Shown here one piece after another: positions 23,892 to 32,833 of a stretch of 64,000 nucleotides of DNA. This DNA is from DATBLE01 sp963775695. GTDB lineage: Bacteria > Actinomycetota > Thermoleophilia > Gaiellales > Gaiellaceae. The stretch is taken from NCBI GenBank assembly GCA_963775695.1, contig CAVZJU010000010.1, positions 1-64,000 of the forward strand, given 5' to 3'. Below the pieces are notes generated by a model that was not told the origin of the DNA, ran no database searches, and was given only the letters and a program-made list of their open reading frames with translations. The position numbers and the translations under genes were made by a program. Positions within the stretch are counted from its first letter, which is position 1. Each line of letters opens with the position of its first letter.

Positions 23892-24514
23892 CTAGGGCGC
23901 GTCCACCTCGAGACCGGCTTCCGCGAGCAGCTCGCGCAGCCGGCGCAGGCCGACGAACATGCGGCTCTTGATCGTGCCCAGCGGCTGGCCGAGACGCTCC
24001 GCCAGCTCCGACTGCGTGAAGCCGCCGTAGTAGGCGAGCTCGATCGCTCGCGCTGGTCGGGCGGGAGCTTCCGCAGCGCCTCCTGCACCACCTGGCGTTG
24101 CGCGCGCAGCCACGCCTCCTCGTCGGTCGCCTCGCCGGTGGGTTGCGAGAGCTCGTCGATCGGGTCGGCGCGGCGGCGCTCCTCGCGGCGGACGACATCG
24201 ACCGCGCGACGGTGCACGAGCGTCAGGATCCACGTGCTGGGCTTGCCGTGCTCGGCCAGGAACGTCCCGGCCGACCGCCAGACGGCGAGGAACGCCTCCT
24301 GCACCGCGTCCTCGGCCAGGGACCGGTCCCGGACGATCCGCAGCGCCAGCCCGTAGGCGATGCGGCCGTACCGGTCGTAGAGCTCGCCGAGCGCCGCCTC
24401 GTCCCCCCGCGAGACGAGCGCGAGGACGGCCTCATCCGAGAGATGTCCGAGCTCTCGCCGGGACCCGGCCTGCGACTGGGTCTCTCCGCGGATGAAGTCG
24501 GTCACGTTCGTCAT
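23892..24514 (-). CDS. ECF sigma factor (SigK/SigJ-like), one frameshift
   Basis: From the ATG at 24514 the product reads MTNVTDFIRGETQSQAG, then region 2: ALGELYDRYGRIAYGLALRI, VRDRSLAEDAVQEAFLAVWR and STWILTLVHRRAVDVVRREE. Region 4 should follow LRKLPPDQRE, but the frame breaks near 24054 where one G appears missing. The rest continues as AIELAYYGGFTQSELAERLG, QPLGTIKSRMFVGLRRLREL in another frame and stops at 23892. Restored, it is ~207 residues. The preceding gene is its likely anti-sigma factor. The single-base loss could be a sequencing error. Confidence 0.8.
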
Positions 24515-24519
24515 GGAGC

Positions 24520-25131
24520 CTATGTCGTCTCCGCACGGAGGAGGAGTGGTCCCGTCGGTCGCGACGACCCGCCCGCGGGCTCGACCGAGACGGCCACCGT
24601 CGCTCCCCGCGGAACCGGGTGTGTCAGCGTGGCGAGTGAGCCGCGGAACAGGCCCGCGGGTCGCGCCCGGCCGCCGGCGATCACCCACAGCTCGTAGACG
24701 GTGCCGCTCGCGAGCGGCGGGAGGCGGCGGGCGGCGAGCACGGCCTCGCCGGACGGGCTGACGAGCAGGGTCGCGTTCGCACCCTTCGTTGCGTAGCGGC
24801 GGAATCCGGCCTGCGAGTCACCCGTCTCCCAGGGCCGAGCGGCGGCAACCAGCACTGCGCACGCGGCTGCGGCCACTGCCGCCGCCAGCAACCTGGGGCG
24901 CCTTCTGCGGGGCAGCGGTATCAACTGCGCGCCGGTGTCGAGGACGTGCTGCCGCAGCGACCGGCTCGGCACCGGCGGCTCGACCGCGAACGCGAGCGCG
25001 GCCGCGGCGAAGCGGAGCTGCTCGAGCTCGTTTTCGCAGTCCGGGCAGTCCGCCAGATGGCGCTCGAAGGCTCGAGCCTCGTCGTGGTCGAGCGCGTCGA
25101 GGGCGAACGCGGCTGCCTCCTCGTGCACCAC
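24520..25131 (-). CDS. RskA-type anti-sigma factor
   Basis: The product has 203 residues. The N-terminal zinc-binding anti-sigma domain shows EEAAAFALDALDHDEARAFE, RHLADCPDCENELEQLRFA with H-x3-C-x2-C. A single membrane helix (LLAAAVAAAACAVLVAAARP, about 85-104) leads to an extracytoplasmic RskA domain with LVSPSGEAVLAARRLPPLAS, TVYELWVIAGGRARPAGLF and VAVSVEPAGGSSRPTGP. It should hold the downstream ECF sigma at the membrane until proteolysed. It precedes the sigma gene by 5 bp, the reverse of the usual sigma-first order, and follows the transporter gene by 2 bp. Confidence 0.87.
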   Translation of the reverse strand: MVHEEAAAFALDALDHDEARAFERHLADCPDCENELEQLRFAAAALAFAVEPPVPSRSLRQHVLDTGAQLIPLPRRRRPRLLAAAVAAAACAVLVAAARPWETGDSQAGFRRYATKGANATLLVSPSGEAVLAARRLPPLASGTVYELWVIAGGRARPAGLFRGSLATLTHPVPRGATVAVSVEPAGGSSRPTGPLLLRAETT

Positions 25132-25133
25132 GA

Positions 25134-26546
25134 CTACGCGACGTGGGGGAGGGCGCGCACTGTCATCGCCAGGCCGAGGCCGAGCACGATGATCGCGCTG
25201 AACGCGGGGAGGAGTCGGATCGCTCCGCCGTCGAAGTCGACCCGCGCGAACGTCTTCTTCGCAGTGACGGCGACGAGGCCGATGGCCGTCATCGCCATCG
25301 CCAGGCCGACGCTGAAGGCGAGGATCAGGGCGAGTCCGTAGCCGACGCGGTGCAGCGAGCTGGCCGCGAGCAGGACGACGAGGGCAGTGGGGCAGGGGAC
25401 GAGCCCGCCGGAGATGCCGATCCCGAGGAGGCGGCGCGGGCTGAGCGCGCGGTCGGGCTCGTGATCGTGGTGGTGATGATGATGGCCGTGCCCGTGGTCA
25501 TGGTCGTGTCCGCCGCGGCGGCGGCGCCACTCGCCGATCCGCCAGCGCAGCACGCTCAGTCCCACGGTGACGATCAGGAGCGCCGAGACCAGGTTGAGCC
25601 ACGGGTAGAGCTGCTCCGGGACGATGAAGGCCGAGAGGCTGAGCGTGACGAGCCCTAGCGCGAAGACGCCGATCGTGTGCGTGACGGTCACGGTCATGCC
25701 GAGGGCGACGGCGTGCCGTGGGGTGCCGCGCGAGCCGACGAGGTAGGCGGCGACGATCGACTTCCCGTGCCCGGGCGAGAAGGCGTGCGCAGCGCCCCAG
25801 AACATTGCGATCAGCAGTGAAAGGGCGATGAACCCGGGCGTCAGATGTTCGCGCGCGATCAGGCTGGCGAAACCTCCGTCGGCGACCGCCCGCACGCCCG
25901 CGCGCTGCTCGAGCTCGGTGCCTGGAAGGAGGTCGGGTGGTGCGCCGGCGGACGGCCCGGGCTCGACGCCGACCCGGGCCGAGACGACGTCGAGCGGGCT
26001 CTGCAGGAGGTTCTTCGGGTAGGCGAGCAGCTCAGAGCTGACGGACTTGGAGGGAACGCTGGAGGAGAGGAGCCGCGCGCCCAGCCTTCGGTTGCGCTGT
26101 GATCTCCTTCCAGCCGATCCGGCCGGGGTAGTTGGCGTCGCGGTATGCGACCCGGCTCGCGTCCGCGAGCTCGGGGCCGCGGAACACGACCTCGAGACGC
26201 GTGGTGCGAAGGCCCGCCTGCCCCGGGGGGAAGGCCAGCACACGGCGGATCGGGGTGAGCACCGAGCGGCGGCCGTCGACGGTGAGCTCGAGGTGCTGCC
26301 CGATCGACCGGGCGAGCCGGGTCGCGTAGCGTCCCTCTCCCTCGGCCGCCACTTTCGGCTTCGCCTGGAAGGTCGGGATCTCGGCCAGGTCGAGGACGTA
26401 GAGGACGTACAGCGCGGTTTCCGGACGGCTCGATCCGGCTGTAGCGGTTGATCGTGAAGTTGCCGAGCGGATGCGCGCTCGCGCCCGTGGCCAGTGCGAG
26501 CCCGCAGGCTGTTGCGACCAGCAGGATGACCGTGAGCTTCCTCATG
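25134..26546 (-). CDS. NicO/HupE-type nickel-cobalt transporter, two frameshifts
   Basis: From the ATG at 26546 come a signal segment (KLTVILLVATACGLALATGA) and SAHPLGNFTINRYSRIEPSG. After a frame change near 26420 follow YVLYVLDLAEIPTFQAKPKV and RRVLAFPPGQAGLRTTRLEV. After another near 26080 come ELLAYPKNLLQSPLDVVSAR and the membrane domain: FWGAAHAFSPGHGKSIVAAY with the H-x5-GHGKS metal motif, GMTVTVTHTIGVFALGLVTL, and a His-rich loop (DHDHGHGHHHHHHDHE). It ends AFSAIIVLGLGLAMTVRALP. Family members move Ni or Co. The TGA of the TPR gene overlaps its ATG. Frameshifts may be sequence errors since all blocks are preserved. Confidence 0.78.
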   Translation of the reverse strand, partial: HEEAHGHPAGRNSLRARTGHGRERASARQLHDQPLQPDRAVRKPRCTSSTSSTWPRSRPSRRSRKWRPRERDATRPGSPGRSGSTSSSPSTAAARCSPRSAVCWPSPRGRRAFAPRVSRSCSAAPSSRTRAGSHTATPTTPAGSAGRRSQRNRRLGARLLSSSVPSKSVSSELLAYPKNLLQSPLDVVSARVGVEPGPSAGAPPDLLPGTELEQRAGVRAVADGGFASLIAREHLTPGFIALSLLIAMFWGAAHAFSPGHGKSIVAAYLVGSRGTPRHAVALGMTVTVTHTIGVFALGLVTLSLSAFIVPEQLYPWLNLVSALLIVTVGLSVLRWRIGEWRRRRGGHDHDHGHGHHHHHHDHEPDRALSPRRLLGIGISGGLVPCPTALVVLLAASSLHRVGYGLALILAFSVGLAMAMTAIGLVAVTAKKTFARVDFDGGAIRLLPAFSAIIVLGLGLAMTVRALPHVA

Positions 26547-27866
26547 CCGCCAGCCTCTTCGCCACCGGCGCCCACAGAAGCGAGAACCGCGGGTTCAGGG
26601 TCAGCGCCCGCGTGAACCAGGCGCGTGCGGCGCGGCGCATGGCCGAGACAGCGCTCGATCATCCCGCGGTGGAAGAACTTCAGAGCGTCCTGTGTCCCCA
26701 GGCGGAGTGCCGCCTGCGAGTAGCGGCAGGGCCTCGGCGCAGCGGCCGTTGCGCGCGAGCGCCCAGGCGAGCAAGTCGGCTCCGTCGATCGAAGGGCGCT
26801 CGGCGTGGGCGATGCGTGCGCGGGCCAGCGCGTGCCGGAGCGCGATCCCGTGGTCGACCTGGAAGAGGGCGATCTCGAGGTCGGTCTTGACGCCGTTCGC
26901 ATTCAAGAGCCGCTCGATTGCGCCGATCAGAGTCGTACTGGCGCAGGGCCGGGCCGGATCGGCCGGTGACCCGGTAGAGGTCGCCGAGCGCCGCCACGTA
27001 CTGGGGCAGCGGGATCGCGTCCACCGCCTGCCGCTCGGCCGCGATCGCCTGCCGGTAGCGGCCCGTCGCGCCGAGCACCTGGGCGAGCGCGTCGAGCGCG
27101 TAGGCGTATCCCGGGAAGGCCTGGAGGGCCAGCCGGTACTCGCGTTCGGCCGCCGCGTAACGGCCGTGGTTGACGTAGAGCTTGCCGAGCTGGACATGCG
27201 TCCAGGCGGTCGGCTCAGCGCCGCCCGTGGCGGCGTCGACGGCAGCTTCATCGCGCGGATTGCGCCCGACGTGTGCCCGATCAGCTCGCGGCCGTACGAG
27301 ACCCGCGCGTACGAGGAGAGGCCGGGGCGGAGCTTGTTCATCCGGTCGAACGAGGCGAACGCCTCGCGATACCGGCCGAGCTCGACCTGGGCGTCACCGA
27401 TCACGCCCCACGGCTGCGCGGAGTAAGGATTGAGCGTTCGGGCCCCCTCGCCGAGCGCAAGCGCGTCGCGAAAGCGGTGGCGGGACAGCGCGAGCGAGCC
27501 TAGGCCGCCCATCGCCAGCGAATCCTTGGGGTCGAGCGCGAGCGCCCGCGCCCGCCGGAGGACGCCCTCAGCCTTCGGGTACCAGCTCGGATCGCCGGTC
27601 TCACGGGCGCGCTGCTCGTAGGCGAGACCGAGCAGCCCGTACGAGTGCTCGTCCTTCGGGTTCGCCCGGAGTCGAGACTGGAAGTCGGCGACCAGCGAGG
27701 CCGTGGTCGCGTTCAGCGCGAAGCCCGACTTGAAGTCCTCTGCCGCCTGCGCGCCGGCGAGCGAAGCCGACGAGGCAGACGAGGTGCTGCGCAGCGCGCC
27801 GCCGAAGAGCGCTCCGCCGGCGACGGCGGCGAGGACGGCGGCTGCGATCAAGATCCGATTTCTCAT
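26543..27866 (-). CDS. Exported TPR protein, about three frameshifts
   Basis: The N-terminus RNRILIAAAVLAAVAGGALF is a signal or anchor. Tetratricopeptide repeats follow: HSYGLLGLAYEQRARETGDP, AEGVLRRARALALDPKDSLA, PYSAQPWGVIGDAQVELGRY. After a break near 27240: WTHVQLGKLYVNHGRYAAAE, FPGYAYALDALAQVLGATGR. After breaks near 26935 and 26720: GADLLAWALARNGRCAEALP and TRALTLNPRFSLLWAPVAKR, ending at 26543. Restored length is ~440 residues. It overlaps the transporter start (ATGA) and follows the DUF4331 gene by 52 bp. The run DUF4331-TPR-NicO-anti-sigma-sigma suggests one operon. Confidence 0.75.
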
Positions 27867-27918
27867 GGCCCAGGGAGGAGTTGGGGGCCCGCCGCAGCGG
27901 GGCCCCCAAGCCCTCGTG

Positions 27919-29085
27919 CTACTTGGTCGCCTTCGCGTTCTCGTAGCCCTGGCGCGGAGCCGGGACGTACGGGAAGTGGTCGAGGTTCGGGACGTCGTTC
28001 ACGTTCACGCCGTCGCCGAGGGGCACCTTCTTGCCCTTCAGGAAGCCGGCGACCGCCTGCTCCTCGATGTCGACGATGTCGTCGGCCAGCCGGCGGCCGT
28101 TCGGGAAGCCGGCGTTGTCGCCGCCGAGCACACCCATGCGGCTCGCCTTCGCCGCCGGGGTCGGCGGGACCGCGAGGTTGATGCGCAGCTCGTCCGCGAA
28201 GGTGTTGCCGGTGAAGGTCACCTTCGGGATGCCCGTGCCGAGCACCGCGACGAGGTCGTCACGGCCCGTCTCCGGGACGCCGAGCTTGTACAGCTTGTTC
28301 AGCACGGCCGCCAGGATGGGTGTCTCGTAGTACTTCTTGAACTGCGCGTCCTGTGCGGGTGTGGTGCGGTTCCAGAGGTCCTTCAGCCCGGTCGGGATGA
28401 CGACCTCGTTGATCGGCGGGTTGCCGAGGCGGGACACCTGTGTCCAGCCGGGGCGGACCTTGCCGTTCACGGTCACGTTCTGGCGGTCCGTGGAAGCCCA
28501 GACGCCGACCGTGTGGCTCTGGGTGTCGATCAGCCCGATCGGGATCTGCAGGGCGATCGTGTGGAGGTTGTAGCCGGACAGGAAGTCCTTGCCGCCGCCC
28601 ATGTTGCCCGTCGTCCCTGCCTTGCGGATCGCGACCAGGTCGAAGATCGCGCCGACGTCGGCGAAGAACGGGTCGTCACGCTGGCCGGCGAAGATCCGCA
28701 GGCCACGCTTGTCGACGATCGTCTTCTCCGTGGCGGCCTCGTAGTCCTTGACCCCGACGAACCCGTTGAAGCGCGGGCCGATGTTGTTGATCGGGGTCTT
28801 GCCGTTGGCGAAGCCACGGTTGTTCCGCCACATCTGCCACGTCTGCTGGGTGTTGCCCAGGAAGAAGGGGCCGGTCGGCGTCTTGAAGCGGAAGCTGTAC
28901 GTGATGTCCGGCTTCCCGTCGCCGTTCCGGTCGATGTGGATGTTGTACCGCGCGCTCTGGGAGAACGTGTAGTAATTCGGCCCAGCCGCGGGATCCTCGC
29001 CGGGGATCCAGTTGGCGACGATCGTGAGGGTGCTCGGTCGTTCCGGGCTCCGGAAAGAATGAATGCCCAACGTTTGCGTATTCGG
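27919..29085 (-). CDS. DUF4331-family protein, N-terminus unresolved
   Basis: About 388 residues of DUF4331: FRSPERPSTLTIVANWIPGE, GPNYYTFSQSARYNIHIDRN, FRFKTPTGPFFLGNTQQTWQ, FAGQRDDPFFADVGAIFDLV, GYNLHTIALQIPIGLIDTQS and FTGNTFADELRINLAVPPTP. Family members usually begin with a signal peptide and a SSHREAP block before the NTD-x-Y-FRSP segment. Here the similarity starts at NTQTLGIHSFRSPE with no upstream match, so the first ~40-60 residues are lost, frameshifted or misread. GAAAGGAG lies ~25 bp upstream, and TTG at 29070 is the nearest in-frame start. Function unknown; probably extracytoplasmic. Confidence 0.8.
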   Translation of the reverse strand, partial: PNTQTLGIHSFRSPERPSTLTIVANWIPGEDPAAGPNYYTFSQSARYNIHIDRNGDGKPDITYSFRFKTPTGPFFLGNTQQTWQMWRNNRGFANGKTPINNIGPRFNGFVGVKDYEAATEKTIVDKRGLRIFAGQRDDPFFADVGAIFDLVAIRKAGTTGNMGGGKDFLSGYNLHTIALQIPIGLIDTQSHTVGVWASTDRQNVTVNGKVRPGWTQVSRLGNPPINEVVIPTGLKDLWNRTTPAQDAQFKKYYETPILAAVLNKLYKLGVPETGRDDLVAVLGTGIPKVTFTGNTFADELRINLAVPPTPAAKASRMGVLGGDNAGFPNGRRLADDIVDIEEQAVAGFLKGKKVPLGDGVNVNDVPNLDHFPYVPAPRQGYENAKATK

Positions 29086-29196
29086 TGCGGCTCCTTTCTG
29101 ACGGCCGGTCGGTTCGGAATGACAGGGTGGTCGTGGCCGTCGTACGCCGCTCATTCGGCGCAGGGGTCGGACCGGTTCGGTCTATCGTTGAGCACC

Positions 29197-29704
29197 GTGC
29201 GCGGAGCTCGACTGGCGATCCTGGGCGTCGTGTGTCTGCTCGGGGGCCGCCTCGCCGGCCGCCGGGCACGATCCGCTCGGCCGCGCGCAGCCCCGCGTCG
29301 ACACCGCGGTGAAGGGCTCGGGCCTGACGCGCGTGGTCGGCTTTCGGATGCGGGACGTCGACAGCGGCAACCCGATTCGGGCGGCGACGCTCTCCGTGCG
29401 TGCCGACGACGGTGGCGGCTCGGCGGTGATCGGCCGCGTCACCCGCGTCGGGCCGGAGCTGTTCCGGACGACGCTCGAGTTCCCTCACGCCGGGCGCTGG
29501 CACGTGTACGTCCGAATCGGCGGGAAAGCCGTGGTGCCGACATCCTTCTCGTTCGACGTCGACGCGGTCGGCCGGTCGGGTGTCGACGGGTCGTCAGGCG
29601 GGTCGGGCGCGGCCCTCTGGATCGGGGCCGTCGCGGCGGCGGTCGTCGGAGCGGCGGGCGTGGTGGTCGCGGTCCTGGTGCTCGGGCGGCGCCGTCGGTC
29701 CTAG
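29197..29704 (+). CDS. Exported FixH/YtkA-like beta-domain protein with C-terminal anchor, one frameshift
   Basis: GTG at 29197 opens RGARLAILGVVCLLGGRLAG, a signal peptide. The frame shifts near 29255, and then GHDPLGRAQPRVDTAVKGSG, RAATLSVRADDGGGSAVIGR, LFRTTLEFPHAGRWHVYVRI continue the protein. It ends with a membrane helix (ALWIGAVAAAVVGAAGVVVA) and RRRRS. The LEFPHAGRW-x-V-x-V-x-I block resembles the YtkA/FixH-like fold, which is involved in cytochrome oxidase or copper handling in some bacteria. Without the shift the total is ~169 residues. It is divergent from the DUF4331 gene and convergent with the small TM gene. Confidence 0.65.
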
Positions 29705-29889
29705 CGCCGCTCCGAGTCCTCGTTCTCCTCGCGCTCGCGTTCCTTCTTCGCCGAGCGGCGGATGAAGTAGCCGAACACGCCGAGGGCGAGGAAGACACTG
29801 CCGGTCTCGGCGATCAGGCCCGGGATCCCGCCGTGGGCGAGGACGAGGCTCAGAAGAAACCGAATCGGAGCCAGACTGAAGTCAGGCAC
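29701..29889 (-). CDS. Small single-TM protein (62 aa)
   Basis: Reads VPDFSLAPIRFLLSLVLAHG, GIPGLIAETGSVFLALGVFG then YFIRRSAKKEREREENEDSE. One membrane segment and a highly charged cytoplasmic tail. The GTG at 29889 lies 5 bp after the end of the upstream multi-TM gene, so it is probably co-transcribed. Family not recognised. Confidence 0.65.
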   Translation of the reverse strand: MPDFSLAPIRFLLSLVLAHGGIPGLIAETGSVFLALGVFGYFIRRSAKKEREREENEDSERR

Positions 29890-29894
29890 CGATG

Positions 29895-31256
29895 CTAGCC
29901 CTGGCTTAGGACCCAAAGGCCGCCGACTGTGAAGAGCACCATCAGCACGAGCATCGGGTACTGCGTCCAGAGGGCCATCCGCGGCGTCCGGAACAGCCCG
30001 ACCGCGCGGTCGTGCGCGACGGCGAGTCCTGCGACGTGGCCGACCACGAGCGCGCCCACCTGGACGTACCAGATCATGTGCGGGGTCAGGAAGGTGAAGT
30101 TCGGCTGGAACGAAGCGGTGCCGAAGAGATCCCAGCCGCGCCCCCACGGGTCGGAGAGCAGCCGCACGCCGACCTCGCCCTGGTAGATCAGCAGCGAGAA
30201 GTAGTGGGCGATCACGTAGACGAACGCGATCGGGATCAGGCTGTCGATGAACTCCTGCGAGAGCGGCCGTCGCTCCGCGATCGACTCCGTCCCGTACACC
30301 GCCAGGCGGAAAGCGAGCCCGACGAAGGCGACGCACAGGAGCAATCCGCCGAGGTTCATCAGCTGCCCGACCAGGTCGGCCAGGCTCGGCCTGTCGATCA
30401 GGTCGACCTGGACGTTGTAGTAGCGGTTCTGCCAGATGCTCGTCCGGCTGAAGCCGTCGAAGAACGTCGAGCCGAGCATCACCCCGACCATCGCGATCGT
30501 CCCCGGCGTCGGGTCGCTGAGGGAGAGCCCGGAGAACGGCGTCCGCATGACGAGCTGGCCGTCGTCGCGGCGGCCGAACCAGCTGATCCGCGAGAGGAGC
30601 ATGAAGTCGACGGCGAAGCCGTCGCCGTTCCTGAACCAGGCGTCCGAGCCGAACGCGGCCGCCCCGGTCCACGTGGCAACGCTGTAGATCGCGATCGCCA
30701 ACGCCATCGCCCGCGGATCGGACGGGTTCGAGAAGCTGAGCTCCATGGTCACGAAGGCGAGGAGCAGCACCGCGGCGGGCCACCGCCCGAGCCAGGCCGG
30801 ATACGCGAAGGGGGCGTCGTCCCACAGCCCGAAGCGCCTGAGCGTCCAGCCGAGCGCCCTGGCGCCCGCGCGCCAGGGGTCCAGCACGGTCCAGACGTTG
30901 CCGAACAGGACGACGGCGATCGGCATGAAGATCCAGAAGTAGACGTAGACGAACGTCGGGGTGAAGTTGACGCCGCTGTCGTTCTTGCCGACCAGCGCTC
31001 CGAGCCAGAGGAAGACCAGCACACCGAACGACAGTCCCCCGACGACGACGTTGAGCGGGGTGGACAGCAGGAAGCGCTGGAGTCCCTGCGGCAGCGGTCT
31101 GCCCTCGCGACGCTGGGCGAGCACCGGCTTCCGCCAGAGGAACGCCAGCGCCGCGAACGAGACGACCAGCACCGCGGCGGCGCCGTAGTAGAAGACGTAG
31201 CGGGGGACCGGGAGGTCGCGGATCCCCCCGATACCGTGGGCGAGGATCCAGCTCAC
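29895..31256 (-). CDS. Multi-TM membrane protein (453 aa)
   Basis: The GTG at 31256 overlaps the stop of the cupredoxin-like gene (GTGA). About ten hydrophobic helices are visible: YVFYYGAAAVLVVSFAALAF, VVVGGLSFGVLVFLWLGALV, FTPTFVYVYFWIFMPIAVVL, LLLCVAFVGLAFRLAVYGTE and YPMLVLMVLFTVGGLWVLSQ among them. Conserved-looking loops include GNVWTVLDPWRAGARALGW and HYFSLLIYQGEVGVRLLSDP. Related actinobacterial proteins are sometimes labelled fenitrothion hydrolase; nothing visible here shows hydrolase activity. Coupling to a cupredoxin-like lipoprotein suggests a metal- or redox-linked membrane complex, which is inference. Confidence 0.8.
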   Translation of the reverse strand: MSWILAHGIGGIRDLPVPRYVFYYGAAAVLVVSFAALAFLWRKPVLAQRREGRPLPQGLQRFLLSTPLNVVVGGLSFGVLVFLWLGALVGKNDSGVNFTPTFVYVYFWIFMPIAVVLFGNVWTVLDPWRAGARALGWTLRRFGLWDDAPFAYPAWLGRWPAAVLLLAFVTMELSFSNPSDPRAMALAIAIYSVATWTGAAAFGSDAWFRNGDGFAVDFMLLSRISWFGRRDDGQLVMRTPFSGLSLSDPTPGTIAMVGVMLGSTFFDGFSRTSIWQNRYYNVQVDLIDRPSLADLVGQLMNLGGLLLCVAFVGLAFRLAVYGTESIAERRPLSQEFIDSLIPIAFVYVIAHYFSLLIYQGEVGVRLLSDPWGRGWDLFGTASFQPNFTFLTPHMIWYVQVGALVVGHVAGLAVAHDRAVGLFRTPRMALWTQYPMLVLMVLFTVGGLWVLSQG

Positions 31257-31681
31257 TCGACCCTGAACTCGATGATCTGGAGCTTCCGGCTCTCCAGTTC
31301 GGCCTCGAACACGCCCGTGATCGTCGCCGGGAAGACGATGCGCACGGTGCCGCCCGCCTCGACGTCCTTGTGCAGGTCGTAGCCGTGGACGTGCACCTCG
31401 TCGGCGACGTCGGAATGGACGACGATCGCGACCTCCTGGCCCTTCTTCACCGTCGCGCGCTGGATCCCGCCGACCGGCTTGCCGCCCTTGATCAGGACGC
31501 GGATCGTCACCGGGCCGGCGGTGGTCGTGGTCGTGGTTGTCGTGTTGGTGGTGCTGGTCGTCCTGGTCGTGGTCGTGCTCGGAGCGGTCGTCGTGGTCGG
31601 CGCCGAGCTCTTGCCGCCTCCGCCGCACCCGGCGAGAGCGAACGCTCCTGCGACCAGCAGGAGCGGAATCGAGTACCGCAT
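31253..31681 (-). CDS. Lipoprotein with cupredoxin-like domain
   Basis: The product has 142 residues. The signal peptide RYSIPLLLVAGAFALAGCGG ends in an LAGC lipobox. A ~30-residue Thr-rich linker spaces the domain from the membrane. The C-terminal domain (VTIRVLIKGGKPVGGIQRAT, VVHSDVADEVHVHGYDLHKD, TVRIVFPATITGVFEAELES) is cupredoxin-like, with the histidines of HVHGYD and no Cys or second His at the usual C-terminal copper site. So it may bind metal differently or not at all. It is translationally coupled to the multi-TM gene downstream. Confidence 0.82.
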   Translation of the reverse strand: MRYSIPLLLVAGAFALAGCGGGGKSSAPTTTTAPSTTTTRTTSTTNTTTTTTTTAGPVTIRVLIKGGKPVGGIQRATVKKGQEVAIVVHSDVADEVHVHGYDLHKDVEAGGTVRIVFPATITGVFEAELESRKLQIIEFRVE

Positions 31682-31723
31682 CGGGACCTCCTCCTGTCTG
31701 TCGGATGCCGAGCTCGAGAACGC

Positions 31724-32260
31724 TCAGCGAGGAGGCGCGCGACCGCGTCGACCGTACGCGAACCGAGCCGGCACCGGCGCGTACGCGTCGGCCGGCGCCG
31801 CAACGGACGCCGGGCGCAGCGTGAACGCTGGACGGACGGCGAGCCCGCGGGTGACTTCGTCCGCCGCGCGGAGCAACGACCGGGCGGCGAGGAAACCCAG
31901 GAGCGCGATCGGGAGCTGTGCGGCGAGCCCGACGTAGACGGCCGGCTCCAGGACGGCGTGTGCCGGCAGCCCGGCGGCGAGGCGCTCGATCAGCTCCTGG
32001 GCCAGAAACGCGACCGGCGGAATCAGGGCGAAGGGCCAGGCCGATGGGCGCCCCCGAAGCCTGCCGGTCACGCGCAGTGCAAGGGCGAGCACGAGGACGG
32101 CGATACACAGGGCCAGGAACTGCGGGGCATAGCCGAGGTATCCGTGGGCGAGCGCGTCGCGTCGGCTCGATCCGACCAGCGCGTAGCCCGCGGCGTGGCC
32201 CGCCAGCGTCCCCGCGGCGGCCAGCGGCAGCGAGCACGGGAGCAGCGCACGCTTCCTCAC
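31724..32260 (-). CDS. Four- to five-TM membrane protein (178 aa)
   Basis: Start chosen at the GTG at 32260. TACGCT on the minus strand lies six bases upstream, giving a leaderless transcript. Helices: LLPCSLPLAAAGTLAGHAAG, FLALCIAVLVLALALRVTGR, WPFALIPPVAFLAQELIERL and VYVGLAAQLPIALLGFLAAR. The C-terminus is Pro/Ala/Arg-rich and disordered. No family recognised. It sits 43 bp upstream of the cupredoxin-like lipoprotein gene and may belong to that group. Confidence 0.7.
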   Translation of the reverse strand: MRKRALLPCSLPLAAAGTLAGHAAGYALVGSSRRDALAHGYLGYAPQFLALCIAVLVLALALRVTGRLRGRPSAWPFALIPPVAFLAQELIERLAAGLPAHAVLEPAVYVGLAAQLPIALLGFLAARSLLRAADEVTRGLAVRPAFTLRPASVAAPADAYAPVPARFAYGRRGRAPPR

Positions 32261-32298
32261 GTCTGGAGCGTACGCCAAGCGGCGGTAGAGTGGTTTCG

Positions 32299-32829
32299 AT
32301 GAGCGGTTTCCACGATGCGGTCAACGAGCAGATCGGCAATGAGTTCGCGGCCTCGCAGCAGTACATCGCGATCGCGGTCTGGTTCGACGCCGAGACGCTC
32401 CCCAACCTCGCCGCGCACTTCTACCGCCAGGCGGTGGAGGAGCGGAACCACGCGATGATGCTCGTCCAGTTCCTGCTCGACGCCGACCGGACCGTGACGA
32501 TTCCGGCCGTGACGGCTCCGAAGACGGACTTCGCGAACGCCGCCGAGCCCGTCGCGCTCGCGCTCGACCAGGAGAGGCGCGTCACCGAACAGATCGCCGG
32601 CCTGCTGAAGCTGGCCCGGGAGGAGGGCGACTTCGTCGGCGAGGAGGCGATGCACTGGTTCCTCAAGGAGCAGCGCGAGGAGGTCTCGTCGATGAGCGAC
32701 CTGCTACGCCTCGTCGAGCGGGCGCTGGAGTCGAACATCCTGCTGGCCGAGGACTCGCTCGCCCGGACGCCGGTGGGCGACCAGGGCGTCGACGCGTCGG
32801 CGCCGCCGGCCGCGGGCGGCGCGCTCTGA
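32299..32829 (+). CDS. Ferritin
   Basis: The product has 176 residues. It oxidises and stores iron in a 24-mer shell. Ferroxidase ligands are visible: E in NEQIGNEFAASQQYIAIAV (about 17), E and H in YRQAVEERNHAMMLVQFLL (about 50-53), a central glutamate in ALDQERRVTEQIAGLL (about 94), and VGEEAMHWFLKEQREEVSSM (about 125-135) with the Q/E pair. The last ~15 residues (PPAAGGAL) are an extra tail. TAGAGT at 32286-32291 stands seven bases before the ATG with no ribosome site, so the mRNA is probably leaderless. It diverges from the membrane gene. Confidence 0.92.
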   Translation: MSGFHDAVNEQIGNEFAASQQYIAIAVWFDAETLPNLAAHFYRQAVEERNHAMMLVQFLLDADRTVTIPAVTAPKTDFANAAEPVALALDQERRVTEQIAGLLKLAREEGDFVGEEAMHWFLKEQREEVSSMSDLLRLVERALESNILLAEDSLARTPVGDQGVDASAPPAAGGAL

Positions 32830-32833
32830 CCGG

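Noticed and set aside
30012..31382. 456-codon plus-strand frame, highly Arg/Glu/Asp-rich
   Set aside because: Reverse image of the multi-TM gene.
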